Shown here: positions 1-6,089 of the stretch, one piece after another | Position numbering within the stretch: position 1 is the stretch's first letter | Layout of the letters: each line of letters opens with the position of its first letter | Position numbers and translations under genes: made by a program | Notes under the pieces: generated by a model | The model's input: only the letters and a program-made list of their open reading frames with translations | What the model was told of the DNA's origin: nothing | Database searches by the model: none | DNA from: Gallionella sp. UBA6045 | GTDB taxonomy: Bacteria > Pseudomonadota > Gammaproteobacteria > Burkholderiales > Gallionellaceae | Length of the DNA: 6,089 bases | Direction of reading: 5' to 3' | NCBI GenBank assembly: GCA_002429165.1 | Contig: DIYV01000046.1 | Span: 1 to 6,089 of the forward strand

Positions 1-194
1 CTGGCGACTTCAGTCATGCCCTTTTTCTTGTTGTCCAATTCCTCCAGCACGAACATCGGCAGGCATATGTCGTGTTCCTCGAAGCGGAACAGGCTGGTCG
101 GATCATGCAATAACACGTTGGTGTCCAGCACGAAAAGCTTGATGTCGGTATCCTTTGCCGCTTTGGCCGTCTTGTTGCGTGGGGAGGGGGACAT
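1..194 (-). CDS. PIN-domain/PhoH-family protein, N-terminal part (runs off the window start)
   Basis: Only the first 64 codons are present; the gene continues beyond base 1. The visible part is an Arg/Lys/Ala-rich leader (residues 1-17) followed by the start of a PIN nuclease fold: a beta strand ending in LFVLDTNVLLHDP with the first acidic metal ligand Asp24, then LPMFVLEELDNKKKG with the second acidic pair Glu51/Glu52. In betaproteobacteria this opening is characteristic of the long PhoH-like proteins that join an N-terminal PIN RNase domain to a C-terminal PhoH P-loop ATPase, so a role in RNA cleavage or unwinding is inferred from family. The PhoH part itself is not in the window. The ATG at 192-194 has a good upstream AAAGGA about 5 bases away. 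It starts 8 bases after the bcp stop, so the two are probably co-transcribed. A stand-alone PIN protein cannot be excluded. Confidence 0.85.
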   Translation of the reverse strand, partial: MSPSPRNKTAKAAKDTDIKLFVLDTNVLLHDPTSLFRFEEHDICLPMFVLEELDNKKKGMTEVA

Positions 195-202
195 AATTTC
201 CT

Positions 203-1745
<1,543 letters not shown>

Positions 1746-1780
1746 TTTTCCTGTGGGATAAAGTCAAGGGGAATGCAAGC

Positions 1781-2218
1781 ATGAGTAATCCTTTTACAGT
1801 CAGTCTGGTGTGCTGGCATGACGGCGAGCCGTTGCTGAAATCAGTCCGTGAGGCGGTGTTCATTCGCGAGCAGGGTGTTCCGGCAGAACTGGAATGGGAC
1901 GGATTGGATGAAAGTGCCCGGCATGCGCTGGCGCTGAGCCATCAGGGTGATGCCATCGGCTGCGGGCGGATGCTGGCCAACGGCCACATCGGACGCATAG
2001 CGGTATTGCCGCAGTGGCGCACAAAAAAGGTCGGCACGGCGATCATGGAGGCCCTGCTCGATTATGCGCGTGCACAAGACTACAAGCAGGTGGATGTCGA
2101 TGCGCAGGCTCACGCATTGCCGTTCTATCGCAGCTTCGGATTCGCCGAGCATGGCAAGGCATTCATGGATGCCGGTTTGCCGCACATCAAGATGACCCTG
2201 CAACTTTTGGCCAGGTGA
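1781..2218 (+). CDS. GNAT-family N-acetyltransferase (YjcF/ElaA-like)
   Basis: This 145-residue protein has the GNAT fold that transfers an acetyl group from acetyl-CoA to an amine; the substrate is not predictable. VREAVFIREQGVPAELEWDGLDE (residues 22-44) is the N-terminal helix region typical of YjcF/ElaA-like members. IGRIAVLPQWRTKKVGTA (70-87) is strand beta-4 plus the acetyl-CoA loop, and ALPFYRSFGF (112-121) with AGLPHIKM (131-138) completes motif B and the C-terminus. The loop consensus R/Q-x-x-G-x-G/A reads R80-T-K-K83-V-G85, so its first Gly is Lys. ATG at 1781 is chosen because AAGGGG lies 9 bases upstream and MSNPFTVSLV begins the first strand. An in-frame ATG at 1742 that overlaps the transpeptidase stop (ATGA) is possible and would add 13 residues. 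Its stop codon directly abuts that of the converging M48 gene. Confidence 0.9.
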   Translation: MSNPFTVSLVCWHDGEPLLKSVREAVFIREQGVPAELEWDGLDESARHALALSHQGDAIGCGRMLANGHIGRIAVLPQWRTKKVGTAIMEALLDYARAQDYKQVDVDAQAHALPFYRSFGFAEHGKAFMDAGLPHIKMTLQLLAR

Positions 2219-3058
2219 TTATTTGTGCTGCGTCATTTCGCTGTAAAAGCGTTTGTCGGCCTGTAACGGAGCGGGATAATCGTCGAAGCTATCGCCCATT
2301 TCCTTGTCCAGCAGGCTGAGCCGGTCGTGCGGCGAAGGGTGGGTCTTGAACATCAGGGCAAGCGACGAATCTTTCGGATTGATTGAATCAAGCATTTGCA
2401 ACACGGCGGGCAGGCCATAAGGATCATACCCGGCACGCGTTGCGATCACGACGCCCATGCGATCGGCCTCGAACTCATCATCCTTGTCCAACCCGCGCGC
2501 ATACACTTCCGTTCCTGCCTTGATGGCCTTGTTCAATATTGCGGGGTCAGCCTTGTCCTTGAGTGTATCGCCCGCGAGTTCGGAAGCAATGTCCATGCGC
2601 GCTGCTTTCTGCAGTGCCGCGAGATGGTGTTTGCGCAATACGTGGACCATTTCGTGTGCCAGTACCCCGGCCAGTTCCGATTCGTTATCCAGTCTCTGCA
2701 GCAGGCCATTGGTGATGAAAATGGTTCCTCCGGGTGTGGCGAATGCGTTGATGTCGGTGCTGTCCAGTACGCCGAATTGCCAAGGCAAATCGGGACGCTC
2801 GGTTTGCAGGCTCAGCCAGCGTCCCACCTCGTTGACGTATTGCTGCACCCGGATGTCGGGCAGCAGGGGCACGGCTCCCAGTATGTTTTCGGCGATGCCG
2901 TGGCCGATCTGGATTTCTTCCGGCTGGTCTATCGATTTATGCGCCTGCTGCACTTTCTTGGCAATGCTTATGGCTTGTTCAAAGTTGAAGTCGAACGCAC
3001 AGGCCGGAAGCGAAATCAGCAGACCGAGGCCGAAGGATAATAATGTGCGATTGAACAT
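2219..3058 (-). CDS. Periplasmic M48-family zinc metallopeptidase (LoiP/BepA-like, no TPR region)
   Basis: A 279-residue secreted zinc protease. The N-terminus MFNRTLLSFGLGLLISLPAC is a signal peptide; cleavage after Ala21 (A-C-A) or lipidation at Cys20 (LPAC) are both conceivable. The M48 core follows: NAFATPGGTIFITNGLL (about 104-120), the HEMVH zinc motif with His135, catalytic Glu136 and His139, and EFEAD with third ligand Glu195. THP at 239-241 carries His240, which lies 45 residues after Glu195, the same spacing as the BepA switch His246 from its Glu201. BepA is much longer because of a TPR domain, which is absent here, so the size is closer to LoiP/YcaL. Family members degrade misfolded outer-membrane or periplasmic proteins. 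The frame is open to 3103, but the ATG at 3058 has AAGGAG 7 bases upstream and starts the signal peptide. It is last in the cyclase-SH3-M48 cluster, 16 bases after the SH3 gene. Confidence 0.95.
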   Translation of the reverse strand: MFNRTLLSFGLGLLISLPACAFDFNFEQAISIAKKVQQAHKSIDQPEEIQIGHGIAENILGAVPLLPDIRVQQYVNEVGRWLSLQTERPDLPWQFGVLDSTDINAFATPGGTIFITNGLLQRLDNESELAGVLAHEMVHVLRKHHLAALQKAARMDIASELAGDTLKDKADPAILNKAIKAGTEVYARGLDKDDEFEADRMGVVIATRAGYDPYGLPAVLQMLDSINPKDSSLALMFKTHPSPHDRLSLLDKEMGDSFDDYPAPLQADKRFYSEMTQHK

Positions 3059-3074
3059 GGCTGCGCTCCTTGTT

Positions 3075-3569
3075 TCAGGGATTGCCGGAAGGCAAATAAT
3101 CAAGCTGGCGCGCTTTCAGCTTGGCGTTGTGCGCAAATTTTTCGGCTTTCGCCTTGTTTACAGCGTACTTTTGCAGCTTCTCGAATTCGACCGGATTCGG
3201 ATGCGCATTCTTCAGGTCTTCTTCCGACAATCCGCGCACACCAGTCGCCACGGTGATCCCGCTGCTGCCGGAGCGGCCCACATTGATCAGGCTTTGCAAG
3301 CCGCTGTCCCCGCGCGTTTTTGCGGTGCTGTCGCTGCGCAAACTGAGCATCCTGACCCAGCCGTTGCCTTTGCCGCTGCTGATATTGACCCAGCCGCCGC
3401 GGCGCGACAGAACGTCCACACTGACTTTCTCGCCCAGCGTTGCGATGGTTTTTGCATCACTGAAAGGCTGTTGTTTGATCTCGGTGCTGCGCACGGTAAA
3501 AGCGACTTGAGCGGCGCTGGCCGGAGCCGCCAGTGAGGCGAAAAAAATCAGGGTGTATAGATATCTCAT
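3075..3569 (-). CDS. Secreted SH3-domain (SH3b, type 3) protein
   Basis: A 164-residue exported protein of unknown specific role. Residues 1-19 form a clear Sec signal peptide ending ASLAAPASA before AQVAF. Residues 22-78 read as a bacterial SH3 domain: TVRSTEIKQQPFSDAKTIA, then LGEKVSVDVLSRRGGWVNI and GNGWVRMLSL, the usual pattern of a cell-wall or peptide-binding SH3b fold. Residues 85-112 are a Gly/Ser-rich linker. The C-terminal part begins GVRGLSEEDLKNA and continues as a Lys/Ala-rich predicted helix (about 127-158). I have the impression that the RGLSEEDLKNA segment recurs in similar proteins but cannot verify this. Its ATG overlaps the cyclase TGA (ATGA) and there is no strong ribosome site, so translation is likely coupled to the cyclase. 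The M48 protease gene follows after 16 bases. No catalytic motif is visible, so a binding or adaptor role is inferred. Confidence 0.88.
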   Translation of the reverse strand: MRYLYTLIFFASLAAPASAAQVAFTVRSTEIKQQPFSDAKTIATLGEKVSVDVLSRRGGWVNISSGKGNGWVRMLSLRSDSTAKTRGDSGLQSLINVGRSGSSGITVATGVRGLSEEDLKNAHPNPVEFEKLQKYAVNKAKAEKFAHNAKLKARQLDYLPSGNP

Positions 3570-5407
3570 GGGTTGACACCGGGGGTAAACAATTCGACTT
3601 CCTGCAAGCGGCCTTTGACTTTATAAGATCCGGTCGGTTTAAAGTCAAATGTATTTCCGCAATGCGCGACGGTGTCGCTGGAAACCAGTATGCGAGCCAC
3701 ACCCTTGGTCAGTCCTTCGATGCGGCTGGAAAGATTCACGGTGTCGCCGATCGCGGTGTAATCCATGCGCGCTTCCGAGCCAAGGAAGCCGACCACGGCT
3801 TTGCCGGTATGGATGCCGATGCCGACATCGAAATCCTTTCCTTCCTCGCCCAACTCGGCCCTGAAGCCCAGCAAAGACTGTTCCATTTCCAAGGCGGCGG
3901 CCACCGCATGCTCGGCATGCTGCTTATCTTCCTGCGGCGCTCCCCAGAACGCCATGATCGCGTCGCCGATGAACTTGTCCAGTGTGCCGCCGTGACGAAA
4001 GATGATTTCCACCTGCATGCTGAAGTAGCGATTCAGCAGGCTGACGATTTCCTCCGGTGTGTGTTTTTCCGACAGCGTGGTGAAGCCGCGTATGTCGGAA
4101 AACAGCACGGTTATTTCGCGTGCCTGGCCGCTCAGGGATTGCGGCGTTTCGCCCTGGGCGACCAGGGAATCGACGACGCGCGGATCGAGGAAGCGGTTGA
4201 AGATGCGCACCGTTTGTTCGCGCGATTTCTTCTCGCGCAGATATTCGCTCAGCGCGGCGGCAAAATAGAATCCCCAGCCGAACAGCAGCGGGGTCAGCAG
4301 CGCGACGCTGTAAAGCCGCGTCATCGCGAAGTATTGCGCAGACAGTAATACCAGACTCAACAGCAGCAATGCCCCGCCTATCCTGAACACGTCGAAGCGG
4401 CGCCGGACAAACAGCGGCAATTGGACGGCGACCAGCAGCAGCCCGCACAACGGGGAGAAATATGAAGGCGCGGCATGCAGGTAACGCTGATTTTTCAGAT
4501 TGTCCAAGGCAGTGGCCAGAATCTCCACGCCGGGATACTGGCTGGATACGGGTGTGGCGCGGATGTCGTGCAAACCCGAGGCGGTGGTACCGATAACGAC
4601 GATCTTCCCGGTCAGTTCGTGCGTGTCGCGCAGCGGCTTCCGGCGCGACTGGTCGGCATACAGGTCGGCATAGGAGATGCGCTTGAACGCATGGCTGTCG
4701 CCGCGCCAGTGCAGGCTGATGTCGGGCTGAGGCGGGATCGGGTAACCGAGGTCGCGCATCACGCGTGCCGGCAGGGACTCCAGTTGCCATCCGGAAACAT
4801 CGCGGTGCAATTCATAACGCCGTGTGACGCCGTCCGCATCTTCAATCAAATTAACCAGACCGACTCGCCACGATTCGGTTGCAATGGCCTGCGGTGGTAG
4901 CAAAATGGCACGCGCGTTGGGATCTGCGCCGGCGCTATGGGGTATGTCGATGACACGTGAAATTGCGGACAGGGGAATCCCGCCGCTCTGGTTCCCTTCC
5001 AGCTGCAGCATCGGAAAATAAACATTGTGCAGCTTGTGCAGCACCTCATTGAAATACTGGTCGCTTTCCGGACGATAGCGGTCCGGTTCGCTGAACAGGA
5101 TATCGAACACGATGGCGCGCGGCTGTTGCCGCTCTATGCCCTGCAGCAGTTCGGCATGCACCGCGCGCGGCCACGGCCAGCTTCCGGCCGTGTCCTGCAT
5201 CGCGGCGAGACTGGCTTCGTCGATATCGACGATCACGATGTCCGGGTCGGGGCTGAGTTGTTTGGCTACATGGCGCGCAACAAGATCGCTGAGTCGGTTA
5301 TCGAGGGTACCGAACAGGTTCAGCCACAAGCTGTTGAGTGCGATGAACAGGACCGTCACCAGTGCAATCAGATGGATGCGGGAGGAAGGCGAGCCGGGCT
5401 TGTTCAT
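3566..5407 (-). CDS. CHASE2-domain class III adenylate cyclase, membrane-bound
   Basis: A 613-residue sensor cyclase predicted to make cAMP from ATP. One transmembrane helix (about 11-33) leads to a periplasmic CHASE2 sensor domain (about 36-310, with VIVDIDEASLAAM and GKIVVIGTTASGLHDI as typical landmarks). Three membrane helices follow (about 316-334, 342-362, 364-386), then a short linker (RIFNRFLDPRVVDSL) and the cytoplasmic cyclase domain (about 427-600). Catalytic residues are complete: metal-binding Asp438 in FSDIRGF and Asp482 in GDAIMAFWG, transition-state Asn558 and Arg562 in NLSSRIE, and adenine-selecting Lys478 and Thr551. The Lys/Thr pair indicates an adenylate cyclase of class IIIb, rather than a guanylate cyclase. 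The ATG at 5407 is the only sensible start, but CGCCTCC precedes it and no Shine-Dalgarno is visible. Its end overlaps the SH3 gene by four bases. The ligand of the CHASE2 domain is unknown. Confidence 0.96.
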   Translation of the reverse strand: MNKPGSPSSRIHLIALVTVLFIALNSLWLNLFGTLDNRLSDLVARHVAKQLSPDPDIVIVDIDEASLAAMQDTAGSWPWPRAVHAELLQGIERQQPRAIVFDILFSEPDRYRPESDQYFNEVLHKLHNVYFPMLQLEGNQSGGIPLSAISRVIDIPHSAGADPNARAILLPPQAIATESWRVGLVNLIEDADGVTRRYELHRDVSGWQLESLPARVMRDLGYPIPPQPDISLHWRGDSHAFKRISYADLYADQSRRKPLRDTHELTGKIVVIGTTASGLHDIRATPVSSQYPGVEILATALDNLKNQRYLHAAPSYFSPLCGLLLVAVQLPLFVRRRFDVFRIGGALLLLSLVLLSAQYFAMTRLYSVALLTPLLFGWGFYFAAALSEYLREKKSREQTVRIFNRFLDPRVVDSLVAQGETPQSLSGQAREITVLFSDIRGFTTLSEKHTPEEIVSLLNRYFSMQVEIIFRHGGTLDKFIGDAIMAFWGAPQEDKQHAEHAVAAALEMEQSLLGFRAELGEEGKDFDVGIGIHTGKAVVGFLGSEARMDYTAIGDTVNLSSRIEGLTKGVARILVSSDTVAHCGNTFDFKPTGSYKVKGRLQEVELFTPGVNP

Positions 5408-5461
5408 GGAGGCGACTTGTGAATATCTAACCTGAATTAATTGCCTGGCCGAAAGCGGTAC

Positions 5462-6089
5462 TCAAACACCGGGCAGCGGATAAGGCAAAGGCAAAAATTC
5501 CAAAGTCCCGCCATGCAGGGATTTCCAATGCGCTGCCTGCGTTTCGCGGGTGGATATCTGCACCGTTGCCAATACGTCGTAACCGCCGCCGGGCGCGGGC
5601 GCCGCGTTGACGATCATGCCGCAGGTCTGGCCTTCCATCTCGGCGCTGAACAACTCATCGCCTGCCTGGGGCGCGCCGCTGCCACTGAGATGCGCCAGAT
5701 ACATGCGGCGTTTGAGTTTGCCGAGATACTGCATGCGCGCAACGATTTCCTGCCCCGGATAGCAGCCCTTGTTGAAATTTACGCCGCCGAGGAGTTCGAG
5801 ATTTACCATCTGCGCGACGAACTGTTCCTGGGTTTGCGGCAGGATCACCGGGATGCCGGAACGAATATTGAGCCAGTCCCAGCACGAACTGCCGACCGGT
5901 TGTGCGCGTTGGCCGAGCGCCGTCCACAGCGAGGCAGCATTAGGCGCCGGGGTGCTGACCAGAAAGCGCGAATCGCTGATTTTTATCACACTGCCCTGTG
6001 TGGTGCCGATGACGCCGAACGGCTGCTGCGGCAGTTCGCCGAATTGAGTGCGCAAAATCTCCCGCGCATTCGCGCCGGACAGTCCCAGC
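5462..6089 (-). CDS. ygfZ: YgfZ, folate-binding protein of Fe-S cluster maintenance (3' part; 5' end outside window)
   Basis: The visible 208 residues are the central and C-terminal parts; the frame stays open to the window edge and reads LGLSGANAREILRTQFG there, so a TTG at 6055 is not the true start. The family signature KGCYPGQE is intact, with the essential Cys encoded at 5762-5764, followed by IVARMQYLGKLKRRMYL as in E. coli YgfZ (about 326 residues). YgfZ is a GcvT-like protein that uses tetrahydrofolate and this cysteine to support synthesis or repair of certain Fe-S enzymes, including the tRNA thiolase MiaB. The C-terminal half ends with GTLEFLPLPYPL. The next gene on the same strand, the CHASE2 cyclase, starts 54 bases downstream, so co-transcription is possible but a separate promoter for the cyclase could fit in the gap. 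Confidence 0.94.
   Translation of the reverse strand, partial: LGLSGANAREILRTQFGELPQQPFGVIGTTQGSVIKISDSRFLVSTPAPNAASLWTALGQRAQPVGSSCWDWLNIRSGIPVILPQTQEQFVAQMVNLELLGGVNFNKGCYPGQEIVARMQYLGKLKRRMYLAHLSGSGAPQAGDELFSAEMEGQTCGMIVNAAPAPGGGYDVLATVQISTRETQAAHWKSLHGGTLEFLPLPYPLPGV

Noticed and set aside
2457..3536. 359-codon plus-strand reading frame antisense to the M48 and SH3 genes
   Set aside because: The opposite strand encodes two proteins with clear family motifs and signal peptides. The plus-strand frame is a low-complexity Ser/Ala/Arg-rich shadow with no recognisable domain.
3540..3547. Seven-T tract in the SH3 signal peptide (T-TTT-TTC on the coding strand), possible slippage or phase variation site
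   Set aside because: Seven bases is short for phase variation, Phe-Phe in a signal peptide easily gives this, and a -1 shift only reaches an early stop. A similar A-tract occurs by chance at the start of bcp.
3924..4790. 288-codon minus-strand frame inside the cyclase gene
   Set aside because: It is an out-of-frame shadow of the cyclase, Arg/Ala/Pro-rich, with no domain; the cyclase frame has complete catalytic motifs.
5442..5475. Imperfect hairpin at the end of ygfZ (TGCCTGG pairing with CCGGGCA, 20-base loop containing a small CCG-AAAG-CGG stem)
   Set aside because: The loop is long, the stem has a wobble pair, and no run of T follows on the ygfZ transcript, so it is not a credible intrinsic terminator.

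Overview
The window is an ordinary-looking, moderately GC-rich chromosomal segment from a Gram-negative bacterium. The protein sequences read as betaproteobacterial, most like Nitrosomonadales such as Gallionellaceae or their relatives. That placement comes from recalled family resemblance (PIN-PhoH next to a Bcp peroxiredoxin, the style of TadA and YgfZ) and was not tested by a search. Coding density is very high. I see no RNA gene, insertion sequence, CRISPR array or phage gene.

There are nine protein genes, two of them cut by the window edges, in three blocks. (1) Positions 1-661, minus strand: a Bcp/PrxQ-type thiol peroxidase followed after 8 bases by the start of a PIN-PhoH family protein. 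(2) Positions 805-2218, plus strand: tadA (tRNA adenosine deaminase), a small YkuD-type L,D-transpeptidase joined to it by a GTGA overlap, then a YjcF/ElaA-like GNAT acetyltransferase. (3) Positions 2219-6089, minus strand: the 3' part of ygfZ, a membrane-bound CHASE2-adenylate cyclase, a secreted SH3-domain protein joined to the cyclase by an ATGA overlap, and a secreted M48 zinc metallopeptidase. Blocks 1 and 2 diverge from a 143-base spacer that carries a 5-4-5 inverted repeat. Blocks 2 and 3 converge with no base between the two stop codons.

How the genes may work together: bcp detoxifies peroxides, ygfZ supports Fe-S proteins, and tadA makes wobble inosine. These are housekeeping functions with no obvious link to each other. 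The most interesting unit is the cyclase-SH3-M48 cluster. It combines a periplasmic CHASE2 sensor with a cytoplasmic cyclase whose visible catalytic residues are all present, a periplasmic SH3 protein that may bind cell wall or peptides, and a periplasmic protease. The tight coupling suggests a joint role in envelope sensing or quality control, but that is inference from layout only.

There are smaller oddities. The peroxiredoxin lacks a cysteine at both positions normally used as the resolving cysteine in Bcp/PrxQ. The L,D-transpeptidase has no visible export signal. The GNAT protein has Lys in place of a Gly in its acetyl-CoA loop, encoded within an A-tract.
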